DNA from: Bacillota bacterium | GTDB lineage: Bacteria > Bacillota > Clostridia > Christensenellales > UMGS416 | Direction of reading: 5' to 3' | NCBI GenBank assembly: GCA_023421955.1 | Contig: JAEZSE010000014.1 | Coordinates: 1-64,000 of the forward strand | DNA: 64,000 bases | Shown: piece after piece, positions 44,778 through 53,978 of the stretch | How the letters are laid out: each line of letters begins with the position of its first letter | How positions within the stretch are numbered: the first letter of the stretch is position 1 | Translations under genes and position numbers: made by a program | The notes under the pieces: model-generated | What the model was told of the DNA's origin: nothing | The model's input: only the letters and a program-made list of their open reading frames with translations | The model's database searches: none

Positions 44778-45632
44778 TCAGGTTCTATCAACGTGAGATT
44801 TGAATGCCAGCCGCAGGAAGCGGTAAAGGCCATATTGCCACACGGCGTAATCGTGCTTGCCGCCGACGGCCTCTTCGGCGGTGTAGTTCACACCCTCAAT
44901 GATCTTGTCTGACCCGGGGATCTTTTCCGCCAGCAGCGCCACATCGCGGGAGAACGTGCCATAACAGGCGGGATCCAGAGTGCCGCAGAGCAAGTAGAGA
45001 TAACCAAGGTCATAGGGGCTGTTGTGGATGATCTCCAGCGCCTTGTCCACGGAGAAGGTCATGCCGTTGCCACCGTTGAACGAGGCGCTGAACACGCCGT
45101 ACCAGCCGAACAGATTATACAGCTCGCCGATGCCGATCTGTGCTGTCTGAAATCCACCCAATGAAAGGCCGCAGATGGCACGGTCTTCCCTCTGTTTGCC
45201 CACAGGGAACTGCGCTTCGATAAATGGAATCAGGTCGTTTCTCAGGTCAGGCCCGAAGGTATAGGCGGAATTCCACTGGAGGTAGCCATGGGCCTGGTTG
45301 ATGTCGGAGCGGCAGTTGGGAAACACAAGCACACAGGGCTCCACTTCACCGGCCTGCACCAAGTTCTCCAGGATCCAGGTGGGGTTGGGGTCGTTCTCAC
45401 TGAGCCAGTCGTAGTAATCGTCTCCACCACCGCCGTGCAGCACATAGACCACTGGGTAGGTCTTGCTTTCTTCATAACCGGCGGGCAAATAAACGCGCAC
45501 CGATTTGGTGTATTCCTGCCCGTATTCCGGCAAATCAGGGTTGTATACCTTCGAACGATAATGCAGCTGCCTGACCTCACCCACCGGTTCGGCTCGCTTA
45601 CGGAACCGGTCCGGGATGCGGAATCCTTCCAT
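44778..45632 (-). CDS. CE1-like esterase, single domain (4)
   Basis: A 284-residue esterase without the Ig-like domain: VYLPAGYEESKTYPVVYVLH begins the catalytic domain, with nucleophile Ser157 in CGLSLGGFQT and His in GKHDYAVWQY. It belongs to the esterase D/Fes-like branch. It lies 10 bases after the neighbouring hydrolase gene and shares the array's minus-strand orientation. Deacylation of carbohydrate substrates is inferred from position. Confidence 0.83.
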   Translation of the reverse strand: MEGFRIPDRFRKRAEPVGEVRQLHYRSKVYNPDLPEYGQEYTKSVRVYLPAGYEESKTYPVVYVLHGGGGDDYYDWLSENDPNPTWILENLVQAGEVEPCVLVFPNCRSDINQAHGYLQWNSAYTFGPDLRNDLIPFIEAQFPVGKQREDRAICGLSLGGFQTAQIGIGELYNLFGWYGVFSASFNGGNGMTFSVDKALEIIHNSPYDLGYLYLLCGTLDPACYGTFSRDVALLAEKIPGSDKIIEGVNYTAEEAVGGKHDYAVWQYGLYRFLRLAFKSHVDRT

Positions 45633-45642
45633 TGGCTCCTCC

Positions 45643-46818
45643 TCACAGGCCGCCGTAGGCAGCGGCCCGCACGCGGTGGTGGTGCTCCATTTCCTGATTG
45701 GGCATCATGTTGTGCATATAGACGATGGAGACATGCTCCACCGGGTCTGCCTCGCACCAGGTGCCGAAGCCGCCGGTCCAGCCGAAGGAGCCGATGGAAC
45801 CGCTGGCCCCACCCGGATAACGGTCCATCAATGTGCGCACTCCATACCCGTAGCCATAGCCAGCGTTGTAGGCGTCATTTTGATAATCGCGCAGCGCGTC
45901 GCCGGTCAGGCAATTGGTGCGCATCAGCCGGAGCGAGTGCTCGCTGATCAGGCGCTTGCCGTTATAAGCCCCACCGCAGGCCCACAGCTGCATGAGTTTG
46001 GTGAAGTCCCGCACGTTGGTCATCAGCGACGGGCGGCCTTCCTCGTTTTCCTCGCCGGGGATCTGGCCGCGGTCGAGGCTGGCCGGTATTTTCTGGAACC
46101 CGTCCGCCATGGGCGCATAAGCGGTCACTAGCCGCTCCTGCAAGTCATCGCGGAACAGCGTGTCGGTATCCTTCATACCAAGTGGCTCAATGATGAACTC
46201 CCGCATCACCTGATACAACGGCTTGCCAGTGAGCTCTTCCACCACGCCACCCACCAGCTCGCTGCCAAAGCCATACATCCAGTGGGAGCCGGGCTCAAAG
46301 GCCACCGGCACATCCGCCATGGCGCGGATGGCCTCCCGCACGCGGTAATGGCCCTTGGCCCAGAGCGGCTCCATCGCCTTGCTCATTGCCAGCAGCGTGA
46401 GGTTGGTGCTGTCCTCACTGGCCGGGCCGAAGCAATAAGGCATGCCACAAGTCATGATCACAGCGTCTTTCACAGTGATAGGCTTTTCCAGCGGCACCAC
46501 GGCGACATCGCCGTTGACGCTGCGCACAAACTTGGTCTTGTGCGCCCACTCGGGGAAGAAATCGGAGATGGGCTGGTGCATCAGAAAGGCACCACGTTCA
46601 TGGAGCATCATCAGGATTGTGTAGGTGACCAGCTTGGTCATGGAAGCCTGACGGTACAGGGAGCCTGGCCCCACTGGTTTCTTTGTTTCCAGATCGGCAT
46701 AACCGTAGTACCCCTCATAAAGGATCTCGCCATCACGGGCAACGGCGCAGGAGCAGCTAGGCACACTGCTCTTTGCGAACTGTCTGAGGATTGCGTCCAG
46801 ATTGGAAAAATCACTCAT
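45643..46818 (-). CDS. beta-lactamase-fold serine hydrolase (1)
   Basis: A 391-residue enzyme of the class C beta-lactamase/esterase family: SMTK with nucleophile Ser59 and Lys62, a Tyr-containing second motif in WMYGFGSEL, and FGWTGGFGTW in place of the third motif. No signal peptide, so it is cytoplasmic and not a true beta-lactamase. The C-terminus ends in HHHRVRAAAYG, shared with three paralogues. It most likely hydrolyses an ester on a sugar or small metabolite. Only 10 bases separate it from each neighbour. Confidence 0.85.
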   Translation of the reverse strand: MSDFSNLDAILRQFAKSSVPSCSCAVARDGEILYEGYYGYADLETKKPVGPGSLYRQASMTKLVTYTILMMLHERGAFLMHQPISDFFPEWAHKTKFVRSVNGDVAVVPLEKPITVKDAVIMTCGMPYCFGPASEDSTNLTLLAMSKAMEPLWAKGHYRVREAIRAMADVPVAFEPGSHWMYGFGSELVGGVVEELTGKPLYQVMREFIIEPLGMKDTDTLFRDDLQERLVTAYAPMADGFQKIPASLDRGQIPGEENEEGRPSLMTNVRDFTKLMQLWACGGAYNGKRLISEHSLRLMRTNCLTGDALRDYQNDAYNAGYGYGYGVRTLMDRYPGGASGSIGSFGWTGGFGTWCEADPVEHVSIVYMHNMMPNQEMEHHHRVRAAAYGGL

Positions 46819-46828
46819 TGCTCTCTCC

Positions 46829-48028
46829 TCATTTCAGGCAGCCGTAGGCCGTGGCCCGCAACCGCAGGTGGTGGTATTCCTCCAGGTTGGGCTGCAGGTT
46901 GTGCATATAGACGATGGAAACACCCTCGGCGGGGTCCGCTTCGGCCCAGGTGCCGGAGCCTCCGGTCCACCCGAACGCACCCAACGAACCGTTGTGGTTG
47001 CCTTCACTGGGGTGCGACATCGTGCGCACGCCGTAGCCATAACCATAACCAGCCAGATAAGAATTCCAGTAGTCCTCACGGATCATCGTGTCCGTCAGCG
47101 TGTTGGTACGCATCAGATCGATTGTCTTGCGGCCCATCACGCGCACACCATCGTAAACGCCGCCATTGGCCAGCATCTGCATAAGTTTTGTGTAGTCCCA
47201 GCAGTTGGTGATCACGCGGGAAAAGCCAGGCACGGTGCCCAACGGGCCCACGAACTTGGCATCACGCTCAGCGGAGGGCACCGCGAGCGCCTCTGCCTCG
47301 CCAAGTTGCTTGCCAGGCTTTAGGAAATAATTCTTGACGAGCCTCTCCGAAAGATCACCAAAGATGAAATTGGCAGAGCTCTCCATGCCAAGCGGCTCAA
47401 AAAGCATCTCCTTGATGACCATCTCCGCCGGTTTGCCGCAGATTGCCTCCAGCAGGCCGGCTGTGAGCTCGCTGGCAAACCCATAGAGCCAGCGGGTGCC
47501 CGGTTCGAAGGCCAGCGGCACTTGGGAGATGGCCTTGATCTGCTCGCGCAGCGTGTAATACCCCTTCTCCTTCAACGGCTTCATCGCGGCGGCCATCCGT
47601 TCGGAAGTGGGATGCTGCACCGGCACGTCGCCCATGATCATGTCATAGGGCAGGCCGCAGGTCATGTTCATGATGTTCTTGATGGTGATCGGGTGATCCA
47701 CCGGCACGATGGCAACGCTGCCATTCTCATGATGGACGGTCTTTGTGGAGTTGCGCCATTCAGGGAAATACGAATAAAGCGGGTCGTTCATCAGGAACTT
47801 GCCCTGCTCAAAGAGCATCATCGCCACGGTGTACATGGCGATCTTGGTAAGTGACGCCTGGCGGAACACATGGCTGCGGTTAAGCTTCACCCCGGCCTCC
47901 ACATCAGCCCATCCGAAATAATTCTCATATAGGATATCGCCCTTTTTGGCGACCACACAGGAGCAGCCAGGCAGGCCGTCATCCACGAATTTCTGCAAAA
48001 GCTTGTCCAGATCTCTGAAGTCAGACAT
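46829..48028 (-). CDS. beta-lactamase-fold serine hydrolase (2)
   Basis: A 399-residue paralogue with SLTK (Ser59, Lys62), WLYGFASEL and FGWTGGSGTW, and the tail YHHLRLRATAYGC. It has no signal peptide. The conserved spacing of the nucleophile to the N-terminus across all four copies shows recent duplication with conserved structure, while the surrounding residues have drifted, which suggests different ester substrates. Confidence 0.85.
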   Translation of the reverse strand: MSDFRDLDKLLQKFVDDGLPGCSCVVAKKGDILYENYFGWADVEAGVKLNRSHVFRQASLTKIAMYTVAMMLFEQGKFLMNDPLYSYFPEWRNSTKTVHHENGSVAIVPVDHPITIKNIMNMTCGLPYDMIMGDVPVQHPTSERMAAAMKPLKEKGYYTLREQIKAISQVPLAFEPGTRWLYGFASELTAGLLEAICGKPAEMVIKEMLFEPLGMESSANFIFGDLSERLVKNYFLKPGKQLGEAEALAVPSAERDAKFVGPLGTVPGFSRVITNCWDYTKLMQMLANGGVYDGVRVMGRKTIDLMRTNTLTDTMIREDYWNSYLAGYGYGYGVRTMSHPSEGNHNGSLGAFGWTGGSGTWAEADPAEGVSIVYMHNLQPNLEEYHHLRLRATAYGCLK

Positions 48029-48042
48029 AACCCGTCCCTCCT

Positions 48043-49215
48043 CTATTCGATGCAGCCATAAGCAGCGCTGCGCACGCGATGGTGGTGATAAAGCTCCTCA
48101 GTGGGCATCATGTTGTGCATGTAGACAATTGAAACGCCCTCTGCCGGGTCAGCCTCGCACCAGGTGCCAAAGCCGCCGGTCCAGCCAAAGGCCCCCAGCG
48201 AGCCATTGTGATTGCCCTTCTGCTTGTCGATCAATGTGCGCACACCATACCCGTAGCCGTAACCTATCTCATAGGGGTTTTCATAGTCCTTCATTTGGGC
48301 TTCGGTCAGGCCGTTGGAGCGCATGAGATCGATGGTTTTGCGGCCCATAATCCGCACACCATCAAATTCGCCGCCATTGGCCAGCATCTGCATGAGCTTC
48401 GAAAAATCACCGGCAGTGGAGAAGAGCCTAGCCCACCCCGCCTCATGCTCAGGGCCCGGCAGGTGCTTCTGGTCAAACATGGTTGTGCCCGAAACCAGCT
48501 TGCCATCCTGCTGCTTTTGATACAACTTGACCATGCGCTGCGGGATGTCACCGAAGAAACGGGAGCGAGTGTCCTCCATTCCCAGCGGATCAAACAGGAA
48601 CTCCTGAAAAACATCATCAATAGGCTTGTTGCACACTGCCTCGATCACCGCTGCGGCAAGCTCGCTGGAAAAGCCATACAGCCAGTGAGTGCCCGGCTCA
48701 AAGGCCAGTGTGGCTTGCGCCATCGCTGCCACCTGCTCCCGGTTGGTGAAATGGCCCTTATCCCACAGGGGCCGCATGTGCTTCTGCATGCTCTTTAACG
48801 TAAGGTTGTCGGTCTGGCCGGGAAAGTTGCAATAGGGCAGCCCGCATTTCATCGACATGACATCGCGGATTGTGATGGGCCCGTCGGTGGGAACCACCCG
48901 GACAGTTCCATTCGAATCCGTGGTGAATTTCTTCGTTTCCCTCCACTCAGGCAGGAACTTATGGATCGGATCGCTCATCAGGAATTTGCCGCGCTCATAG
49001 AGCATCATCATCGTGGTATAGAGCGGGAGTTTTGACATGGAAGCCAGCCGGAACACCGATTGGTCTGAAACAGGGGCTTTCGTATCCACATCGGAGTAAC
49101 CGTAATAGCCCTCATAAACCGTTTTACCCCGCTGCATCACCTTGAGCGCGCACCCAGGCAGACCCTTGTCCACGAAGCCTTGCAGCAGCATGCCCAAATT
49201 CGCAGTTGCCGTCAT
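48043..49215 (-). CDS. beta-lactamase-fold serine hydrolase (3)
   Basis: A 390-residue paralogue with SMSK (Ser59, Lys62), WLYGFSSEL, FGWTGGFGTW and the tail YHHHRVRSAAYGC. AAGGAGGG upstream of ATG 49215 sets the start; the open frame reaches 49278 but that part runs over the leader. It is the first gene after a strong promoter, and transcription may continue through the whole array to 41182. Confidence 0.85.
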   Translation of the reverse strand: MTATANLGMLLQGFVDKGLPGCALKVMQRGKTVYEGYYGYSDVDTKAPVSDQSVFRLASMSKLPLYTTMMMLYERGKFLMSDPIHKFLPEWRETKKFTTDSNGTVRVVPTDGPITIRDVMSMKCGLPYCNFPGQTDNLTLKSMQKHMRPLWDKGHFTNREQVAAMAQATLAFEPGTHWLYGFSSELAAAVIEAVCNKPIDDVFQEFLFDPLGMEDTRSRFFGDIPQRMVKLYQKQQDGKLVSGTTMFDQKHLPGPEHEAGWARLFSTAGDFSKLMQMLANGGEFDGVRIMGRKTIDLMRSNGLTEAQMKDYENPYEIGYGYGYGVRTLIDKQKGNHNGSLGAFGWTGGFGTWCEADPAEGVSIVYMHNMMPTEELYHHHRVRSAAYGCIE

Positions 49216-49303
49216 GATAACCCTCCTTGGATGTATACTGAAAACCGGATAGGAAACAAGACATGATTTAGCATTCAATTTAGTTAGTGTTCTAATTAGC
49301 TAG

Positions 49304-49331
49304 ATTATAACCCACAGGAACCCAATGTCAA
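49304..49331 (-). promoter_or_regulatory. perfect-consensus promoter of the esterase array
   Basis: Minus strand: -35 TTGACA (49326-49331), 16-base spacer, -10 TATAAT (49304-49309). Just downstream is an AT-rich dyad region with CTAATTAG and TTAGT/ACTAA elements (49270-49300) that may be an operator. It would drive the genes from 49215 down to 41182. Confidence 0.7.
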
Positions 49332-49345
49332 GGCGGATTTAGGAG

Positions 49346-49384
49346 AAAGGGCTTTTGCCCGATCGCGTCAGACAAAAGCCCTTC
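49346..49384. terminator. terminator between hydrolase genes 4 and 3
   Basis: Stem AAGGGCTTTTG (49347-49357) with CAAAAGCCCTT (49373-49383), then CGATTTT on the plus strand and CTTTCTCC on the minus strand. It separates hydrolase gene 4 from the array promoter. Confidence 0.65.
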
Positions 49385-49416
49385 GATTTTGATTTGGTGT
49401 TAATTGGTCCGTGATC

Positions 49417-50577
49417 TTACAGGCAGCCGTAGGCCACAGCGCGGACGCGGTGGTGGTGGATTTGCTCCAGGTTGGGCATCATCTGGTGCATATAGACGAT
49501 GGCCAGGTTCTCGCTGGGGTCAATGGCCGTCCAGGTGCCCAGAGCGCCGGTCCAGCCGAATTCACCCACAGAGCTGTTGCTATTGCCCGCCGCCGGATCC
49601 ATCATCGTACGCACGCCCAGGCCATACCCGTAGCCGGCCAGATAGGGATTGGTGAAGTCCTTCATCTGGGCCTCATTGAGCTGGTTGCGGCGCATGAGAT
49701 CGATAGTTTTGCGGCCGATGATCATCTCACCATCCATAGTGCCTCCGTTTGCCATCATCTGGGCAAACCGCAGATAGTCGCGCACCGTGGAATAAAGCCC
49801 TGCGCCGCCGGCCTCATAAATGGCGTCCGGCTTGTGGTTGTCATCCAAAAAGCCCACTGATCGCACCAGCTTGCCATCGTCGCTGCGCTGATAGTGCGTA
49901 ATCATCCGCTCCTCAATGTCACCGCGATACCGGTAACCGGTGCTGGTCATGCCCAGCGGCTCAAAGATTTCCTTTTGCAGGAATTCGCCCACTGTCATGC
50001 CGGAGGCCACCTCAATGAGGCCTGCCACGAGCTCATGGCCGTAGCCATACAGCCACCGGGTGCCCGGCTCAAAGGCGATCGGCACCTGGGCCATGGCCTT
50101 GATCTCGGTCTGGAGGTTGTATTTGCCGTGGGCGGCCACCAGTTCGTTGCGAACGCGAACCATCTCCTGCGCTGTGAGCGACTTGCCGCCGGCATAGGGC
50201 AGGCCTACCGCCATGGAGAAGGCGTGCTTCACCAGCATCGGGTTCTGCACAGGCACGATGGACACGTTGCCATTTCCATTGGCCTGTACGCGGTTGATAT
50301 TTTTGTATTCCGGGAAATATTCATACAGCGGATCATCCAGCAAGAACTTGCCACGTTCAAACAGCATCATTGCTGCTGTGCAGACAATCACCTTGGTCAT
50401 CGAAAACAACCGGTAGACAGTGTCGCTGGTCACTGGTTTGTTGTTTTCGATGTCTGCCAGGCCATAATAGCCCTCATAAAGCATCTTTCCATCTTTGACA
50501 ATGCCGCAGGCACAGCCCGACGGGCCGTTTTTGGTAAAGGATTCCAGAAGCGCGGACAGGTCTTTGAAATTGGACAT
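49417..50577 (-). CDS. beta-lactamase-fold serine hydrolase (4)
   Basis: A 386-residue paralogue with SMTK (Ser59, Lys62), WLYGYGHEL, FGWTGALGTW and the tail IHHHRVRAVAYGC. ATG 50577 has GGAAGGGG eight bases upstream; the in-frame GTG at 50586 overlaps this site. It is transcribed separately from copies 1-3, because a terminator lies between. Confidence 0.85.
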   Translation of the reverse strand: MSNFKDLSALLESFTKNGPSGCACGIVKDGKMLYEGYYGLADIENNKPVTSDTVYRLFSMTKVIVCTAAMMLFERGKFLLDDPLYEYFPEYKNINRVQANGNGNVSIVPVQNPMLVKHAFSMAVGLPYAGGKSLTAQEMVRVRNELVAAHGKYNLQTEIKAMAQVPIAFEPGTRWLYGYGHELVAGLIEVASGMTVGEFLQKEIFEPLGMTSTGYRYRGDIEERMITHYQRSDDGKLVRSVGFLDDNHKPDAIYEAGGAGLYSTVRDYLRFAQMMANGGTMDGEMIIGRKTIDLMRRNQLNEAQMKDFTNPYLAGYGYGLGVRTMMDPAAGNSNSSVGEFGWTGALGTWTAIDPSENLAIVYMHQMMPNLEQIHHHRVRAVAYGCL

Positions 50578-50659
50578 GATCTTCACCCCTTCCAGTCTTT
50601 GTCACACAGGCATCACTATACTGTCATCAGGCGGCAGTGTCAACCGGTAAAGGCAACGG

Positions 50660-51469
50660 CTATACCCCGGAGACAAACCCCTTCACCCACCGGAGCGCCC
50701 GCTTTGTTTCCGCCTGGAAATCACCGTTGCAACCGGCTTCGATGGATATTGTGCCATGATACTTCGCCTCAACCAGCGCCTTCAGGAACGCTTCCAAACC
50801 AGGATCATCACTGTCCGGCATGACCCGCCCCAGCGTCCGGGCAATGTGGATGTGCCCAAGCGCAGCGACCTCTGCGGCAAGCGACGCTGGGTCTTCGTTG
50901 CCGACGGAAAAATGGAAGCTGTCTGCCAGGCAGCGTACCGAGGGATGGTTGGCCTCCCGCATCAGCACGAGTGTCTCCGGTAATGTGTTCAGGATGTTGC
51001 TCTCGATCCGGTTCAATGGCTCCAGCACGATGAGGATGCCCCGAGCGGCGGCTTCCTCCCCCGCCATGCGAGCGGCGGCCACGAGTTGCTCCCAGCCCTG
51101 CTGCCTGCCCCACCCAATGGGCAGGTTGCGCGCGCCTGAAGACCCGAACACCACCTTCTCCGCCCCAAGCAATGCCGCCCGATCCAACGCTCTACGGGCA
51201 TACTCCCTTGCAGCGGGCAGGTTGGCCTCCGGCCCCGTCAACCGCAGGGTTGCCGGTAAAAAGTTGTTGCACGCCCCGCAAGGCAAGCCTGAGGCCCGCA
51301 GCGGCCCTAACACTGATGAACGGAATGCCGCATCGTCCAGCGCCATCATCTGCGCCAGCGGCAGTTCTACATAATCATACCCCGAAGCCAGCAGCACCGG
51401 TAGGGCGCCCATGCCGATCCCGGTGCTGTCATCCCGGGCAGCCATGCCTGTGCAATATCCGTATTTCAT
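50660..51469 (-). CDS. sugar phosphate isomerase/epimerase family TIM-barrel protein
   Basis: A 269-residue TIM barrel of the xylose isomerase-like/AP endonuclease 2 superfamily: YVELPLAQM, VVFGSSGARNLPIGW, ILIVLEPLNRIESN (metal-binding Glu), VRCLADSFHF, GHIHIARTLGR and ISIEAGCNGDF. Members isomerise or epimerise sugars and keto-sugars with a divalent metal. ATG 51469 has GGGAGGG six bases upstream; the first in-frame ATG at 51475 is too close to it. Substrate unknown; the context suggests a pentose or uronate-derived intermediate. Confidence 0.82.
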   Translation of the reverse strand: MKYGYCTGMAARDDSTGIGMGALPVLLASGYDYVELPLAQMMALDDAAFRSSVLGPLRASGLPCGACNNFLPATLRLTGPEANLPAAREYARRALDRAALLGAEKVVFGSSGARNLPIGWGRQQGWEQLVAAARMAGEEAAARGILIVLEPLNRIESNILNTLPETLVLMREANHPSVRCLADSFHFSVGNEDPASLAAEVAALGHIHIARTLGRVMPDSDDPGLEAFLKALVEAKYHGTISIEAGCNGDFQAETKRALRWVKGFVSGV

Positions 51470-51584
51470 AATCATCCCTCCCGCTCCATTATCAGAATCT
51501 GGTCAACGCCTGTCAACCCATAACCTTCCCCGGCCAGCTAAACAGGAGTATACTATCTGAGGACTTTCTTTCAGGAGGAACGCG

Positions 51585-52262
51585 ATGTCATCTTTGGCTG
51601 GCAAGACGTTGGGCATCATCCATGCCGCCGTGTTTACCGCGCAAACGGTGCAGCCCTATATAAGCGAGCTGCTGCCCGGCGTGGAAGTGATGCACCTGGG
51701 CGATGATACGATCCAGCGTGACAACCTGCGCGCGCCCGTTGGCACAATCCCGAAGGTCAACTTCTTTAAGTTCGCCACCTATTGCCGGTTTCTGGAGGAG
51801 GCTGGGTGCGACCTCATTATGCTGGGCTGCTCCACGTTCAACCAGGCCGTCGAGCACGCAAGGCCCATGATCACCACGCCGCTTATAAACATCGACCGCC
51901 CGATGATGGACCTGGCTGTGCAACAGGGCCGCCGGGTGGGCTTGATCGGCACGCTGCCCTCCACAATGCCTTCCTCCCAGCGGCTGCTGGAGCAGGCTGC
52001 AGCGGAGGCCGGAAAGCCGGTGGAAGTGACGCCGGTGCTGCTCTCAGAGGCATTTCTGGCGCTGCGCGCCGGTGATGTGCGCCACCACAACGACATGCTG
52101 CTGGAGGCCATCGAGAGTCTATCCCACAAGGTTGATTCCATCGTGTTGGCGCAGGTGTCCATGTCCGCCATTGAAAAGGAGCTGGGCACCACGGCGGTGC
52201 CGGTCTACAACTCCGGGCGCACCGCCTTTACCCGCGCCCATGAGATCCTGGAAAGCATGTGA
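51585..52262 (+). CDS. Asp/Glu racemase superfamily protein
   Basis: A 225-residue protein of the aspartate/glutamate/hydantoin racemase superfamily: LGIIHAAVFTAQTV, LIMLGCSTFNQAVE, TTPLINIDRPMMD, RRVGLIGTLPSTM and IVLAQVSMSAIE. The first catalytic cysteine is present (Cys82), but the second, usually in a (G/A)CT motif near residue 185-190, is replaced by Val-Ser. Activity may therefore be altered. AGGAGG stands before the ATG. The stop is 11 bases before the GTG of the GH39 gene, so they form an operon. Confidence 0.75.
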   Translation: MSSLAGKTLGIIHAAVFTAQTVQPYISELLPGVEVMHLGDDTIQRDNLRAPVGTIPKVNFFKFATYCRFLEEAGCDLIMLGCSTFNQAVEHARPMITTPLINIDRPMMDLAVQQGRRVGLIGTLPSTMPSSQRLLEQAAAEAGKPVEVTPVLLSEAFLALRAGDVRHHNDMLLEAIESLSHKVDSIVLAQVSMSAIEKELGTTAVPVYNSGRTAFTRAHEILESM

Positions 52263-52272
52263 GGTGCGGCAA

Positions 52273-53925
52273 GTGAGCAATACGATTGAAATCCGTGTGG
52301 ATGCCGGGCAGTGGCTGGGGGACTTCCCCCACTACTGGAACTACATCGGCTACGATGAGTGCAACTACACCCACACACCGGGCGGCATGGCGCTTTTAAA
52401 AAAGTTCGGGCAGATGGAAAAGCCCTATTATGTGCGGATGCATCACATGTTCTGCACCGGCATCCTGCACCCATTCTACAAGTGGGGCTCCACCAACCTT
52501 TATACAGAGGACGAGGACGGCAACCCCATTTACACCTTCAACACCGTGGACAAGATCCTGGACACCCAGCTTGCTGCCGGCTGCAAGCCCTTCTTTGAGT
52601 TTGGCTTCATGCCGCTGGACCTGGCCGACCCCAGGGATGCCGCTGACGGTAAGCGTTATCAGGGTCACGGCAACCTGAGCGAATATCAGCGGGTGGGCTG
52701 GGCGATGCCACCGAAGGACTACCGCAAGTGGTATGATATGATCCATGCGCTGGCCAAGCACCTGAAGGCCCGCTACGGCGAGGCGGAGCTAGCCACATGG
52801 TATTTCGAGCTGTGGAACGAGCCGGACATCTTTTACTGGCGCGGCACTCATGAAGAATTCTGCAAGCTCTACGACTACACCGAGGCGGCGCTGCACGCGG
52901 TGTTGCCGGATGTGCGCTTCGGCGGCCCCGCCACCACCGGCACGCGGGACCCGGAAGGCAACGCCACAAAGTTCCTGGACGGGTTTCTCAACCATGTGAA
53001 AAACGGTGTGAACCATTATTCCGGCGCCAGGGGCACCCGGATCGACTTCACCAGTTTCCACACCAAGGGCGGACTTTACAGCTTTGACCCGAAGAATCTG
53101 AAGCGCAAACAGCTGCCATCGGTACAGACGCTGGTGGAAAACGTGCGCACCCAGGCCAATGTGATCAAAAAGTATGGCTATGACCACCTGGAGTGCGTGC
53201 TCTCCGAGGCAGACCCCGACGGCTGGGCCGCCGGCGGCCGCTTCGACAACTTCAACCTGAATTTCCGCAACACCGAATATTACGCCAGCTATGTGGCGTC
53301 CGGCTACAAAAACATCGCCGACCTGGCGGAGCAGCTGGGCATGGACATCCGGCCCCAGGCCTGGGCTTTCCTGTTTGAGGGAGAGCGCTGCTTTGAGGGC
53401 ACACGCACCTTTTCCACGCAGGGCATCGACAAGCCGGTGTTGAACCTCTTTCGCCTGCTGGCTCGGTTGGGCACAAAGCGATTGGAGCTCACAAGCTCCC
53501 GTGACCAGGATGTGACCTGTTATGCTGACCCGTGGGGCCTTGCCGAAGGCCCGGAGGCCGACGGCTGGGCCACGATGACCGCCGATGGCAACGTGCAGGT
53601 GCTTGTCTATTGCCACCACGACGACTGGGATGTAAAGGAATCGTTTGATACATCCCTGGAGCTTGCGCACCTGCCCTTTGACGGTGCTGTGCGGGTGCGG
53701 CACTACCGCGTAGATGAGACCCATTCCAACGCCTATGCCGAGTGGGTGCGGCAGGGCCAGCCCGATTGGCCGGAGGGGCTGCAATACGAGGAGATCCGCA
53801 CTGCCGGCGCATTGGAGCTGTTTGCACCGGATGCCACAGTGGAGGTGGCGGGCGGCAAACTGAGGCTTGACTTCCCGTTGCCGGTGCACGGCATCTCTCT
53901 GATTCTGATTGACAAAATGAAATAA
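52273..53925 (+). CDS. beta-xylosidase-like glycosidase (GH39)
   Basis: A 550-residue GH39-like enzyme without a signal peptide: WNYIGYDECNYTHTPGG, MHHMFCTGILHPFYKWGS, FEFGFMPLDLAD, then WYFELWNEPDIFYW with acid/base Glu183, and CVLSEADPDGW with probable nucleophile Glu312. A C-terminal beta-sandwich follows from about 430. The start is GTG 52273 with GAGGTG at 52261-52266; the longer frame from 52072 runs over the racemase gene and is not used. Expected role: removal of xylosyl residues from short xylo-oligosaccharides. Confidence 0.88.
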   Translation: MSNTIEIRVDAGQWLGDFPHYWNYIGYDECNYTHTPGGMALLKKFGQMEKPYYVRMHHMFCTGILHPFYKWGSTNLYTEDEDGNPIYTFNTVDKILDTQLAAGCKPFFEFGFMPLDLADPRDAADGKRYQGHGNLSEYQRVGWAMPPKDYRKWYDMIHALAKHLKARYGEAELATWYFELWNEPDIFYWRGTHEEFCKLYDYTEAALHAVLPDVRFGGPATTGTRDPEGNATKFLDGFLNHVKNGVNHYSGARGTRIDFTSFHTKGGLYSFDPKNLKRKQLPSVQTLVENVRTQANVIKKYGYDHLECVLSEADPDGWAAGGRFDNFNLNFRNTEYYASYVASGYKNIADLAEQLGMDIRPQAWAFLFEGERCFEGTRTFSTQGIDKPVLNLFRLLARLGTKRLELTSSRDQDVTCYADPWGLAEGPEADGWATMTADGNVQVLVYCHHDDWDVKESFDTSLELAHLPFDGAVRVRHYRVDETHSNAYAEWVRQGQPDWPEGLQYEEIRTAGALELFAPDATVEVAGGKLRLDFPLPVHGISLILIDKMK

Positions 53926-53931
53926 ACAAAT

Positions 53932-53964
53932 AGGGCCCTCAGGCAAAGATGCCTGGGGGTCCAC
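53932..53964. terminator. terminator between converging genes
   Basis: An imperfect stem GGGCCCTCAGGCA/TGCCTGGGGGTCC around loop AAGA; minus-strand continuation ATTTGTTTATTT is moderately T-rich. It lies between the GH39 gene and the FAD oxidoreductase gene. Confidence 0.6.
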
Positions 53965-53978
53965 CTGTGATAACTAAA

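Noticed and set aside
43624..44796. 390-codon plus-strand frame antisense to esterase gene 3
   Set aside because: Shadow of the opposite strand's codons; no ribosome site or family match.
45643..50577. Beta-lactam resistance by the four beta-lactamase-fold proteins
   Set aside because: All lack a signal peptide, their third motif is FGWTG rather than KTG, and they sit in a polysaccharide locus; ester hydrolysis is far more likely.
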